Origin: Pedobacter sp. PLR
Lineage (GTDB): Bacteria; Bacteroidota; Bacteroidia; Sphingobacteriales; Sphingobacteriaceae
DNA length: 64,000 nucleotides
NCBI RefSeq assembly: GCF_026239675.1
Contig: NZ_JAPIVQ010000001.1
Span: 124,001-188,000 of the forward strand
Reading direction: 5' to 3'
Shown here in pieces: positions 16,146 to 26,131 of the stretch. The notes beneath the pieces were generated by a model, which was not told the origin of the DNA, did no database searches, and saw nothing but the letters and a program-made list of their open reading frames with translations. Positions within the stretch are counted from its first letter, which is position 1. Every line of letters begins with the position of its first letter. The position numbers and the translations under genes were made by a program.

Positions 16146-19100
16146 ATGAAAAAATTTTATTTGCAATCTATTCAGCTTGCAGTATTATTTACCTGCCTGT
16201 TGTTTATGAATTCTGCTATTGCTCAAACAAAAGTAAAGGTTCAGGGCCTGGTAAAAACTGCAACAGGAGAAACGCTACCTGGCGCTTCAGTGAAAGTAAA
16301 AGATGCGAAGCAGGGTACGATGACCAACCCAAAGGGGGAATTTACCATTACTGTTGAAACCGGAAAAACACTGGTATTTAACTACCTCGGTTACCAGCCA
16401 CAGAGCCACTTAGTTACAAAGGCTGAAAACATCAACATCATACTTCAGGAAATTAAGAATGTAATGGATGAGGTAGTCGTTATCGGCTATGGAGTGCAGA
16501 AGAAATCTTCCGTTACCGGTGCGGTGAGTAAGCTCAAAAATGACAACCTCGACGAGATTCCTACCTCAAGACTCGATAATGCACTAATCGGAAAAATTGC
16601 CGGTGTAACCATACAGAATGTAAGCTCAGAAGTTGGAGCAGATCCTGTAGTCCGGGTTCGGGGTTTCAGTTCGATCAGTGCCGGTTCTCAACCTTTAGTG
16701 GTAGTAGACGGCTACCCTGTCCCCGATGGTCTTTCGTTTGTTAACCCACAGGATGTGGAATCAATCGAGGTCCTTAAAGATGCGGCTTCAAGCGCTATTT
16801 ATGGCTCCAGAGCTGCAAATGGGGTCATATTGATTACCACCAAAAGCGGCGTTTCCGGTAAACCCAGCTATACCTTTAAAACTTATTACGGCTTTAAAAA
16901 GCCTTACGAGCTTAACCCGATATTGAGTGTTACCGAATACACCAACCAACTTTTTGCAGATGCCGCATTGCGGGAAAATGATCCAACGGTACCTGCTAAT
17001 GAGAAGAATTTAATCACCCCGGCAGAAAGAGCCGCTTATATTATTGAAAACCAAATTGCCGGGGGGCCTACCGACTGGCAAAGGGAAGCGCTGCAAGATG
17101 CTTCGATCAAGAATATCCAGCTAGGTATTTCCGGTGGCAAAAAGGAACTAAAATATTACTTATCTGCCAGCGGACAAAAAGATGAGGCCGTATTAAAATA
17201 TAGTGAAAACACCAGGTTAAATGTAAAAGCAAAGGTTGATGGTGCCCTAAGCAAAAGAGTAACGTTCAGTTTCAACTTCAATCCTTCATACATTAAAACA
17301 CAGCGACCAGCCGTTAATTTTACCGATTACTTTAGGTTTGGCTCTTTTCTTCCGGTTCAACATGATGAGTTTACCGCAGCTTTTGTTCAGCAAAACTCAC
17401 AGTGGACAGGTGTTAAGGCCGGAGATTTTGTACAGGCGAGGCATTTTAACGGGCTAAATTATTCCGGCTTAATGCCAGACGGTTCCCTTTGGAGTAGTAA
17501 CGGTCCGGTTGAACCTTTTGCAACCAGTAACAATACACCCGCATCTATTGCTGCAAGGGAAAACAGGTCACAGGAAAACTTCCGGATGCTTGGCGGTGGA
17601 GACCTGAGTGTCAACATTTTAAAAGGCCTTAGTTTCAAAACTTCTGTAGGCGGATATTATACCAACCAGGAAAACTCAACATTTACTTTATCAGATGCCC
17701 GTAAAGATGGGGATGTAAACGAGGCGACCATTTATACCCGTCAATACCTCGATTTTTTATGGGAGAATACCTTGAATTACACGCTGAAAAAAGGCAATCA
17801 CAATTTCACAGGATTATTAGGGTATACCACGCAACAAACTAAAATCAAGGAGAGCAATATTGTGGGGAGAAATTTCCCTACAGACAACTTTAAAACCTTA
17901 AATCAGGCGGGGCAAATTGACCAGGCCCTGACCAGAACACTCGAAGACCGGAGCGGATTAATTTCCTATCTGGGTAGGATTACCTATGATTACAAAAGCA
18001 AATACCTGTTTTCTGCCAGTTTCAGAACAGACGGAAGCTCTTATTTCGCTGAGGGACAAAAGTACGGTTCTTTCCCTGCTGTTTCGGCTGGATGGGGCAT
18101 TGGCAGAGAGGACTTTATGAAAAACGTAAACTGGGTTAGCAACTTAAAATTAAGAGCAAGTTATGGTGCTACAGGGAACAATAATATCCCAAGTTTCTCT
18201 TTTGTTAACCTTCTTTACCCGGGCAACTATTCCTTTGGTTCGGGTACAGGATCAGTGGATTTGGGCTTATCCCCTAACAGTGATGTTTTAGCGAATCCAA
18301 ACATTACCTGGGAAAGAACTTTTGAATTCAATTCAGGTATCGACTTTGGTTTTCTGAAAGACAGATTTTCATTAACCCTGGAATATTATAATGCAGTTAC
18401 CGACCGCTTGTTATACAAACAGGCCACACAGTCCTTTAGCGGTTCTTTTGAATACATTAACAATGCCGGAAAAATCAGAAACCAGGGACTGGAATTAGAA
18501 TTCACGTCTAATACCATAAAAAACAAAAACTTTAGCTGGACCACTAATTTTAACATCTCCGGAAACAGAAATGAGTTGCTGGAATTGGGTGGTGAGCCAT
18601 TCCAGTATAATTACGGCGAGCGTAATGAAATTTATGCCGCTATTGTGGGTAAGCCTGCTATCCAGTTTTTTGGTTATAAAACGGATGGCATATGGACTTC
18701 TCAGGAAGAAATTAATGCCGCTAAAGCAAGCGGACAAACTTCTACCCTATCCAAGTATTTTGCTGCCGGTGGTTTAAAATATGCGGATGTAAATGGGGAT
18801 CAGAAAATTGATGTCAACGACCGCGTCATCATTGGCAGTCCATTTCCGGATTTCATCTGGGGCATCAATAACTCTTTTAAGTATAAAGGCTTTGACTTGA
18901 ATATTATGATCCAGGGTGTACAAGGTGGAAGTGTAATTAACGGGGATGCAAACTATAACGAATCCAGGAAATACAATAAGAACTTCACTGAAAACCGCTG
19001 GATTAGTGCTGCAAATCCTGGTGACGGCAAAACGCCTTATTATACCAATGGGGAGAACTGGTTGTTAACAGATTATGTGATCGAAGACGCTTCTTATGCT

Positions 19101-19349
19101 GCTTTGCGAAACATCATTTTCGGTTATTCTTTGCCCGGTAAACTGGTTAAAAAACTAGGTGTAAATGGCGTAAGAGTTTACAGCTCTATTGATAATGTAC
19201 TTTACCTGATGGGAAAAAGTTACAGAGGCATTAACCCTGAAGCGAGAGCCACCAGCGCTGCCTATGCTTCTCCCCTGGTAAGCGGCTATCAACGTGGAGC
19301 GTTCCCAATCGCCAGAACTTACACTTTTGGATTAGATGTTAATTTCTAG
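16146..19349 (+). CDS. SusC-family TonB-dependent outer-membrane transporter (alginate locus)
   Basis: A 1067-residue protein: signal peptide ending near SAIAQ, a carboxypeptidase-regulatory-like domain (VKVQGLVKTATGETLPGASV, about 27-110), a TonB box/plug start (MDEVVVIGYGVQKKSS), the SusC plug motif GSRAANGVILITTK and a long beta-barrel ending in a Phe (LDVNF). It lacks the STN domain present in the two other SusC proteins here, so signalling through a FecR/sigma pair is not expected. With the following SusD it would import alginate oligomers across the outer membrane. Confidence 0.95.
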   Translation: MKKFYLQSIQLAVLFTCLLFMNSAIAQTKVKVQGLVKTATGETLPGASVKVKDAKQGTMTNPKGEFTITVETGKTLVFNYLGYQPQSHLVTKAENINIILQEIKNVMDEVVVIGYGVQKKSSVTGAVSKLKNDNLDEIPTSRLDNALIGKIAGVTIQNVSSEVGADPVVRVRGFSSISAGSQPLVVVDGYPVPDGLSFVNPQDVESIEVLKDAASSAIYGSRAANGVILITTKSGVSGKPSYTFKTYYGFKKPYELNPILSVTEYTNQLFADAALRENDPTVPANEKNLITPAERAAYIIENQIAGGPTDWQREALQDASIKNIQLGISGGKKELKYYLSASGQKDEAVLKYSENTRLNVKAKVDGALSKRVTFSFNFNPSYIKTQRPAVNFTDYFRFGSFLPVQHDEFTAAFVQQNSQWTGVKAGDFVQARHFNGLNYSGLMPDGSLWSSNGPVEPFATSNNTPASIAARENRSQENFRMLGGGDLSVNILKGLSFKTSVGGYYTNQENSTFTLSDARKDGDVNEATIYTRQYLDFLWENTLNYTLKKGNHNFTGLLGYTTQQTKIKESNIVGRNFPTDNFKTLNQAGQIDQALTRTLEDRSGLISYLGRITYDYKSKYLFSASFRTDGSSYFAEGQKYGSFPAVSAGWGIGREDFMKNVNWVSNLKLRASYGATGNNNIPSFSFVNLLYPGNYSFGSGTGSVDLGLSPNSDVLANPNITWERTFEFNSGIDFGFLKDRFSLTLEYYNAVTDRLLYKQATQSFSGSFEYINNAGKIRNQGLELEFTSNTIKNKNFSWTTNFNISGNRNELLELGGEPFQYNYGERNEIYAAIVGKPAIQFFGYKTDGIWTSQEEINAAKASGQTSTLSKYFAAGGLKYADVNGDQKIDVNDRVIIGSPFPDFIWGINNSFKYKGFDLNIMIQGVQGGSVINGDANYNESRKYNKNFTENRWISAANPGDGKTPYYTNGENWLLTDYVIEDASYAALRNIIFGYSLPGKLVKKLGVNGVRVYSSIDNVLYLMGKSYRGINPEARATSAAYASPLVSGYQRGAFPIARTYTFGLDVNF

Positions 19350-19375
19350 GCATAAACCCAATTAAAAAACTGACC

Positions 19376-20959
19376 ATGAAACATTTAAAATATTCCTTTT
19401 TTGTAATTATATTTTTCACAATTAGCTGCAAAAAGATAATTGCTATTGACCCCATCTCAAATATAGGTGTAGAAAATTTCTACAAGAATTATGAGGAGAC
19501 TAAAGTTGGACTTACCGGTAGTTATAATGGATTGCAATTGCCATTGGAAACGGAATGGATGCTAACCGAATTGAGGTCTGACAATACCAAACAAGGGGTT
19601 CCTAATAGTTCAGCTTCAATCAATGTAGAATTTAATGAGCTGGACATGTTTACCTTGAATTCTTCTCATGATAAGGTTTACAGATATTGGCTACATACCT
19701 ATAAAAATATCCGGTCTGTCAATTATGTATTGAAGAGCCTGGGCCTGATCTATGAAAATGGCAGCCTCAAATTTACAGAAGGATCAGCAAAAATGACTGA
19801 GGCACAAAGTAATCAATTGGCGGGTGAGGCTTTGTTCCTTAGAGCTTACCATTATTTTAACCTGGTTAGGTTGTATGGAGGCGTGTTTTTAATCACCACA
19901 CCTGTTGATCCCAAACAATCTAAACAATTAAACAGAAGCTCAATACAGGATTGCTATCAATTGATTGTGGCCGACCTTTCTAAAGCAAAAGACCTGATGT
20001 CTCCGGCTTCGTATGGCGCTATCCCTGATGCTGACCGTGGAAGGGCAACCAGCTGGGCAGCAAAAGCATTGCTGGCTAAGGTTTATTTAACTTTAAATCA
20101 GAAAAATCTGGCTTTGCCCCTATTGGATGATGTGCTCCTGAATAGCGGTTATGGTCTGCTTAATTCCTATTCGGATGTATTTTCCATCAACAATGAGTTG
20201 AATAAAGAGATTCTTTTTTCAGTTCGGTTTAAAGCCGGTGGATTTGGCCTGGGCAACAAGATGGCAAATTCTTTTGCACCAACTTCCAGTGGCAATGCCG
20301 TGATTAATGGCGATGGATTAGGCTATAATTTCCCAACAGCAGAATTGGATGGTAATTATAAAATATTAGCAGGTGCTCCTGTAGATCAAAGAAGAGATAT
20401 AGCTATTGGCAAATATGGTTCGAAGTTATATGTAAAGAAATTTATATCACCGGTTCTGCTGAAAGATGATGCAGAGAATGATTTCCCGGTCATCCGTTTT
20501 TCTGATGTCATGCTGATGAAAGCAGAAGCTTTAGGATTTGATGGTCCGTCCGGAGTTGCTATGGGTCTCATTAACCAGGTCAGGGAAAGATCAGGTGCCG
20601 CAAATTTCGTTGCTGGTGATTTCAAAACTGGTTTTTATAAATACCCGTCAGATGCAAGTCAGACGAATGCAGTAACAGATGACGGAAAGTTTATAGCTGC
20701 ACTTTTTAATGAAAGACGATTGGAATTTTCATTTGAAAACCAGCGGTTCTTTGATTTATTGCGCAGCGGACAGGCAATTGAAGTCCTGAAAGCCCATTTT
20801 TCCACTGAATTCCCAACCCACTACAAGAGCATTGTACCAGCGATAACAGTGGTTCAATTACAAAGTAATGTGGTAGACAACCGGATGCTATTACCAATTC
20901 CACAAAAGGAAATTGACAGCAATGATCAGCTTAAAATCACTCAAAACAATGGTTATTAA
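19376..20959 (+). CDS. SusD-family outer-membrane lipoprotein (alginate locus)
   Basis: A 527-residue SusD/RagB protein with a lipoprotein signal (FFTISCKK, Cys18). Typical features are the early NFYKNYEETKVGLTGSYNGL segment, AGEALFLRAYHYFNLVRLYGG (TPR-like helices), DRGRATSWAAKALLAKVYL and the C-terminal FNERRLEFSFENQRFFDLLR and LLPIPQKEIDSN...ITQNNGY tail. It forms the surface lid of the SusC transporter and binds the glycan. It starts 26 bp after SusC. Alginate specificity is inferred from the locus. Confidence 0.95.
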   Translation: MKHLKYSFFVIIFFTISCKKIIAIDPISNIGVENFYKNYEETKVGLTGSYNGLQLPLETEWMLTELRSDNTKQGVPNSSASINVEFNELDMFTLNSSHDKVYRYWLHTYKNIRSVNYVLKSLGLIYENGSLKFTEGSAKMTEAQSNQLAGEALFLRAYHYFNLVRLYGGVFLITTPVDPKQSKQLNRSSIQDCYQLIVADLSKAKDLMSPASYGAIPDADRGRATSWAAKALLAKVYLTLNQKNLALPLLDDVLLNSGYGLLNSYSDVFSINNELNKEILFSVRFKAGGFGLGNKMANSFAPTSSGNAVINGDGLGYNFPTAELDGNYKILAGAPVDQRRDIAIGKYGSKLYVKKFISPVLLKDDAENDFPVIRFSDVMLMKAEALGFDGPSGVAMGLINQVRERSGAANFVAGDFKTGFYKYPSDASQTNAVTDDGKFIAALFNERRLEFSFENQRFFDLLRSGQAIEVLKAHFSTEFPTHYKSIVPAITVVQLQSNVVDNRMLLPIPQKEIDSNDQLKITQNNGY

Positions 20960-20971
20960 AACTGTAATCAA

Positions 20972-22255
20972 ATGAAACAAAAGCTAAAATTAACGGTACT
21001 TATTCTTTGCATCTCCGCATTAGCAGCCTGCAAAAAAGATAAGATAGCAGAAAAAGGCACAACTAAGGTTACTGCTAAAGAATTCAGTTATAATATGGCC
21101 TTAAAAGCGATAACACCTGATGAAGTGATCAATGGGAATATCAGCTCTGGTTCGGGAATTAAACAGATTTACGGCTACCTCGTTCGTTTGAATAAAACCG
21201 ATTCCCTGATCTACAGAAGTACGCAGGATGCGATCAATCAAAATGATTTTCACTTCGTTATTCCTACGGTAAGTTATGCTTCAGCAAATCTTGAAAAGAT
21301 GCAGGGCATTAAGTTAACGATCAGGGATATGGATAACGACACGTTTGAAGGCTTTGTCAAAGTGACCGCTTTTAGTCCTCCTATGCCGCAGTTAAATAAC
21401 ATTCCTACGCGTTTGCTGCCAGACGAAAGTGGGAAAATAATGATCACTGGAACCGCTTCATCAGAAAATGGAATTAAAGAAATCGCGATTTACGATGATT
21501 ATCAGGGGATTGATGCCTTAGTTGATAAAATTGACTTGCTCAACAAGGAGAAAACTTATGATTTGAATTACACGTATACGTACCGTAAAAATGCTTCCAG
21601 ACTAAAGGTGGTGATTACTGATCTTTATGGTTTAACTGCAAGTTCGGTTACTACTATTCCATTGCTTAATTACAATCTTTTTAAAGGCATTGAAATGATG
21701 GCGAATGGCACTACCGCCAGCCCATCTACCAGTAGCTTTTTTATGGGTGAAACGGGTACTGTGACCGGAAGTTGTAACATTAGCGGACAAGAGCAAAAAA
21801 CTGACTTTGTAGGTTATTGCACGAGTACTTTTATTTACACCATTTACAGTCCGGCGAATACAACTACCATTTCAAAAAACTTTAAATGTGGTACAGCTAT
21901 CTGGGAACCAAATGCGGCTAATTTAAAGGCAACGAAGTTCAGGGTTTTAGTACCCGGCACCTCAGCAGTAGATCAGGTTTATGCAGCATTTAATACAAAT
22001 ACGATTACAGAGCTTAGTGATGCATTTTTTAATGGGATTCCTGTTCCCGCCGGGAATACCGCAAAATTCGATGCCAATCCGGCAAACCAAACAACCGCAA
22101 TATTCAACCTGACCAACGCCTGGTTAATTTGGGTACGTGTACCAAAAGCTGACGGATTAACCTTTACAAACCAACTACTTAGGGTTAAAGAGGTTAACAT
22201 TGCTTCAACAGCGGCACTTTCAACTATTAAATTTGACATTTTAGTATCTAAATGA
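20972..22255 (+). CDS. Surface lipoprotein in the SusE/F position, family not recognised
   Basis: A 427-residue protein with a clear lipobox (ALAACKKDK, Cys20). Residues about 50-150 and 150-230 read like two Ig-like beta domains (the second begins LLPDESGKIMITGTASSENG); the C-terminal half (about 235-427), including FFMGETGTVTGSCNISGQEQ, is also beta-rich. It follows SusD by 12 bp and overlaps the PL6 gene by 4 bp, the position where SusE/SusF-like glycan-binding lipoproteins sit. No enzyme motif is visible. A uronan-binding role is an inference. Confidence 0.7.
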   Translation: MKQKLKLTVLILCISALAACKKDKIAEKGTTKVTAKEFSYNMALKAITPDEVINGNISSGSGIKQIYGYLVRLNKTDSLIYRSTQDAINQNDFHFVIPTVSYASANLEKMQGIKLTIRDMDNDTFEGFVKVTAFSPPMPQLNNIPTRLLPDESGKIMITGTASSENGIKEIAIYDDYQGIDALVDKIDLLNKEKTYDLNYTYTYRKNASRLKVVITDLYGLTASSVTTIPLLNYNLFKGIEMMANGTTASPSTSSFFMGETGTVTGSCNISGQEQKTDFVGYCTSTFIYTIYSPANTTTISKNFKCGTAIWEPNAANLKATKFRVLVPGTSAVDQVYAAFNTNTITELSDAFFNGIPVPAGNTAKFDANPANQTTAIFNLTNAWLIWVRVPKADGLTFTNQLLRVKEVNIASTAALSTIKFDILVSK

Positions 22256-24561
22256 TGAGAAGATTAATATTGATTTTCCTGATGTTTAATGCGATCAGCT
22301 CCATTGCCGGCATAGTTGTCCATAATCCGGAAGAACTTCGAAAGACCGTTCTAAAGGCAAAACCTGGTGATACCATTGTACTAAAAAACGGAGCATGGAA
22401 GGATGCTGCATTAATTCTGAATGGTAAGGGTACTGCTAAAAACCCAATTGTCATCAGACCTGAAACCCCTGGCGAAGTAGTCCTGACCGGCAACTCTTAT
22501 TTGCAATTAGCCGGTGAATATCTACAGGTCATGAATCTCCACTTTAAGGACGGTTTTACACCTAACAGAGCTGTGATTTCCTTTAAGACAGACCATAAAA
22601 ACCTGGCTAATCATTGCAGGGTTACTGGTTTAGTGATCGAAAATTACAGTCAGCCACAACGCCTTAAAGGGGATACCTGGGTAATTCTTTATGGAAAACA
22701 CAACCGGATAGACCATGCTACATTTGTTGACAAACTGAATTCCGGGCCAGTAATTATTGTGGAGCTGGATGATGAGCGAAGTCAGGCGAACTACCATCGT
22801 ATTGATAGCAACTATTTCAAGGGGCGTAAGCGCTTCGGTTCCAATGGAGCCGAAACGATCCGCGTAGGAGTTTCCAGATATTCTTTGACCCCTTCCAGAA
22901 CCAGTATCAATCATAATTATTTCGAGCGCTGCAATGGAGAGGTGGAAATAATATCCATTAAGTCCGGAGAAAACAAGGTTAGTTATAATACTTTTTATGA
23001 AAGTGAAGGTGGTCTGGTTTTAAGACATGGTTCGAACAACCTGGTGGAAGGCAACTTTTTCAATGGTAATAACAAGCTATTTACTGGCGGCGTAAGGATT
23101 ATTAACCCCGGTCACAAGGTCTTAAACAATGTCTTTTATCAGCTTAAAGGAACTCAATTCAGAGCACCTTTAAGCATTATGAACGGGGTACCTAACTCTT
23201 TAATCAACCGCTATTACCAGGTTAAGGATGTAATTGTAGAAAAAAACACTTTTATTGATTGTACAAATCTCCTTTTTGGGGCTGGAAAGGACGCGGAAAG
23301 AACACTGTCCCCTCAGAATGTAGTCTTCAAAAACAACCTGTTTTTTAGTAAGGATTCAACAATTTATGAGAATTTAAACGATGACAATGGGCTGAAATTT
23401 GTTGACAATGCCCTCAGCGCAGAAAACATTGGGGATCTGCCTGCTGGTTTCAAAAAAACAAAGGTAAAACACTTGCGCCTAAAAGGATTTGAACTGCCCT
23501 ACGACTCCGGGTACGGAGCTGATCTGAAGCAAATTTCATTTATTGAGGCCAAAAACACAGGTGCCTCATGGTTTCATCCAGTTGTTAAAACTGCAGCGCG
23601 CAAAGGCAGAAGTTTTAAGGTAAGCGCAGCGCAAAGTGAAAACTTTAAGAGTTACATTCAGCAGGCTTTGTCCGGGGATACCATTATCCTTACTGATACA
23701 GGTTATTATAAAATGAAGGAGAGCATTCAAATCAATAAAACACTGATGATTATGGCTGCGAAAAACCTGACTAAAAGACCAATACTCTTAAATGCAACTT
23801 TCAGTAGTATGCCAGCATTTTTTATAGTTGAGAATGGCGGTCGCCTGAGTGTAGAAAATATAGCCTTTAAAGGGACTTTTGAAAGTTTTTCTGGTGTTGA
23901 TGCAGGTATTAAATCTACTGAATTGCCAATGAACAGGCCTTATTATTTAAATGTCAATGGCTGTGAATTTTATGATTTTAACGAAAGTACACAGAGTGGA
24001 ATTGCGGGTTCAAAAGGTACACTTGCAGATAGCCTGCTGGTCAGTAATTCTATTTTTCATCACCTTTCCGGGACTGGTATAAATCTGGCTTCAGAGAAAG
24101 ACGATAAAGGTATTTACAATGCTGAAATTGTAAGTATTACCAATTGCGTATTTACAAATTTATTGGGAAGTGCCATAAATATATATCGTGGGGGAAATGA
24201 TGAAAGTACCCTGGGGCCTTTTGTAACGATCAATTATTGTTCATTTAATGAAGTTGAAAATAGAGAACAAGGTGCTGCCATCAAACTTATTGGTGTACAG
24301 CAGGCGAAGGTTACTAACTCCGGGTTTTCAAAATGCGGTCAGGGAGGCCGTTCGATACAGTTTCAGGAGTACCGAACGGACAATATTCTTGTTGATTATT
24401 GTAATTTCTACAAATCCGGAAAAATAGAATCTTTTTATAATAAAGTTGCTGGTCAGCATGTGTATACTGAGGAACCGGAATCACTAAAACTTACAACCGC
24501 ATCAAATAGTCAGCAGCCCCTTGGGGCAAGTGTTCCACTACTTCAATCCTATAGCTATTAA
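22252..24561 (+). CDS. PL6 family alginate lyase (chondroitinase-B fold), two-domain
   Basis: A 769-residue secreted protein (signal about 1-20). The first parallel beta-helix (about 21-430) holds the PL6 catalytic pair: Lys237 in ISIKSGENK and Arg258 in GGLVLRHGSNN, 21 residues apart as in characterised alginate lyases, with NGEVEII before them. A second right-handed beta-helix (about 455-750) lacks the catalytic pair and may assist binding or dimerisation. PL6 enzymes act on alginate (often MG or G blocks) or dermatan sulfate; the locus favours alginate. The start overlaps the upstream stop (ATGA), with a second in-frame ATG right after. Confidence 0.88.
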   Translation: MMRRLILIFLMFNAISSIAGIVVHNPEELRKTVLKAKPGDTIVLKNGAWKDAALILNGKGTAKNPIVIRPETPGEVVLTGNSYLQLAGEYLQVMNLHFKDGFTPNRAVISFKTDHKNLANHCRVTGLVIENYSQPQRLKGDTWVILYGKHNRIDHATFVDKLNSGPVIIVELDDERSQANYHRIDSNYFKGRKRFGSNGAETIRVGVSRYSLTPSRTSINHNYFERCNGEVEIISIKSGENKVSYNTFYESEGGLVLRHGSNNLVEGNFFNGNNKLFTGGVRIINPGHKVLNNVFYQLKGTQFRAPLSIMNGVPNSLINRYYQVKDVIVEKNTFIDCTNLLFGAGKDAERTLSPQNVVFKNNLFFSKDSTIYENLNDDNGLKFVDNALSAENIGDLPAGFKKTKVKHLRLKGFELPYDSGYGADLKQISFIEAKNTGASWFHPVVKTAARKGRSFKVSAAQSENFKSYIQQALSGDTIILTDTGYYKMKESIQINKTLMIMAAKNLTKRPILLNATFSSMPAFFIVENGGRLSVENIAFKGTFESFSGVDAGIKSTELPMNRPYYLNVNGCEFYDFNESTQSGIAGSKGTLADSLLVSNSIFHHLSGTGINLASEKDDKGIYNAEIVSITNCVFTNLLGSAINIYRGGNDESTLGPFVTINYCSFNEVENREQGAAIKLIGVQQAKVTNSGFSKCGQGGRSIQFQEYRTDNILVDYCNFYKSGKIESFYNKVAGQHVYTEEPESLKLTTASNSQQPLGASVPLLQSYSY

Positions 24562-24579
24562 ACTCAGCATTATATTTCA

Positions 24580-25839
24580 CTAATTATTAACAGGTTGTGT
24601 TGCTTCCGAATTTCGAACAAGCACCATGTATTGAAAGTAGTCTGTTGTATATTTTCCTTTTTCATCCAGGAGTACCCGCATGTTTTTCGGCATCATATCA
24701 GCGTATTTAATATTTAAACTTTTAAGCAGATATGGTGATCCTTTAGCCTTTAAATTAAATAAGGTTGCTGTATTCGGTTTTGTCACCGCTTTAAAATCCG
24801 CTATCCCCTCCACGTTGAGCAGCGGACCATCATGATTAAACTGAGTAATCATGCTAAATCTTTTTCCTTTGTCCTGCCAGGCTTCCGGAATTGCAAATGT
24901 AGGAATCATCATCTTTGAATCTACATAAAGCATAACGATAGAAAGTATTTTACCTTTTAGTGGTAGGTTTTCATTTTGAGCAAGCAGAACTGCTAATGAT
25001 TTTCTTTTCCCCGGATTTACCTCAGCTTGAATGACATGACCAAAACCAAAAAAACCATACAGTTTTTTATCCTTCCAATTTCTTACTTTAAACAGGTCTA
25101 CGAAATTATCATGCAACAAAGTCTCCCTATCAGAATTTATCATCATACAATTTTTTAGGGCAAATCGTAAGTCTTCAAATTTACTGACGCTTTTAAATTG
25201 CGGATTAAGTTCAAATTCGCTCTTTAAACCTGTTGAAATAGATATAATTAAGCTGTCATTTTTTGCCTCTAAAGCATTGATTAAAGGATGGAATGCTTTG
25301 CTTATTTTCTGTAAGGACGGGTCTTTCAAAACTTCTTTAAAATACCTGGCAGCTATCACTGTATTTTCTATATGATCGATGCCTTCAAAATATATTCTTT
25401 GATTTGGTTTGAGTTGCTGATTGTAGAGCCTTATCTTCCTGATCTTATTTTGAAAATCCTTGTTCCCCCACTGAATATCCTGCTTTACCCAATCGTCAAA
25501 GACATCATCTATTAACTTTTCATTTCCAGTTTCCAGGTATTGGTTTAGAAAATATGCTTTAGCAAAGTCAAATTCTGCAACATACGTGTTTAAGTTAATT
25601 TCACGATTTAACATAGTGACCATTGTATAGTCAATATCTTGCCCTTTTTGAATACCATGTATTTCACTTAACAGGAAAAGCTTATGATTAAAAAATGAAC
25701 TATCGAGTTCATTCCTATTTAAGATGTCCTTTGACAGGTCAATAGCATGATTAGAAAGATAGCTCTTGACAGTTTGAGCAGCCCCGTTCAATGATAGAAA
25801 TAGAGTAGCTACTAAAAATAAATTTTTGATAAGCGTCAT
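24580..25839 (-). CDS. Secreted EreA/ChaN-like (TIKI-superfamily) hydrolase, uncertain
   Basis: A 419-residue protein when started at the ATG at 25839, which places a signal peptide (MTLIKNLFLVATLFLSLNGA) at the N-terminus; the frame extends 19 codons further upstream without one. Motifs LFLLSEIHGIQKGQD, TYVAEFDFAKAYFLNQYL, IYFEGIDH and FFGFGHV recall the conserved acidic and His residues of erythromycin-esterase-like and ChaN-like proteins. Substrate unknown. It is convergent with the PL6 gene (18-bp gap) and independent of it. Family call is tentative. Confidence 0.5.
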   Translation of the reverse strand: MTLIKNLFLVATLFLSLNGAAQTVKSYLSNHAIDLSKDILNRNELDSSFFNHKLFLLSEIHGIQKGQDIDYTMVTMLNREINLNTYVAEFDFAKAYFLNQYLETGNEKLIDDVFDDWVKQDIQWGNKDFQNKIRKIRLYNQQLKPNQRIYFEGIDHIENTVIAARYFKEVLKDPSLQKISKAFHPLINALEAKNDSLIISISTGLKSEFELNPQFKSVSKFEDLRFALKNCMMINSDRETLLHDNFVDLFKVRNWKDKKLYGFFGFGHVIQAEVNPGKRKSLAVLLAQNENLPLKGKILSIVMLYVDSKMMIPTFAIPEAWQDKGKRFSMITQFNHDGPLLNVEGIADFKAVTKPNTATLFNLKAKGSPYLLKSLNIKYADMMPKNMRVLLDEKGKYTTDYFQYMVLVRNSEATQPVNN

Positions 25840-26131
25840 AAAGTTGTATGTTTTCACAATGCGGTCTTCGACATACTTTGAGAAAGCACGCAACACATTT
25901 AGTGTAAAAATGTTAATTATATATTGTAATTATTTAATTATTTACCATTAATTAACTTAAACGCCGACAACAGAAAACACAGATTATCTAAGTGCCGGAT
26001 TAGCTGCTTTAAAATATTTTTTACCAGGGACATCAGTAACTTAATTTTGTTTAAATTATATTTTGTACAATTTCCGGACTAATCTTTACAATATATTTGA
26101 GCCAGCATCATAAGACCCCAATCATTAAACC
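25840..26131. other. Intergenic region between divergent genes
   Basis: AT-rich spacer between the EreA-like gene and the beta-lactamase-like gene. No coding remnant, RNA gene, or convincing TAnnTTTG promoter with a spaced TTG was found; promoters for both genes are presumably here. Confidence 0.5.
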
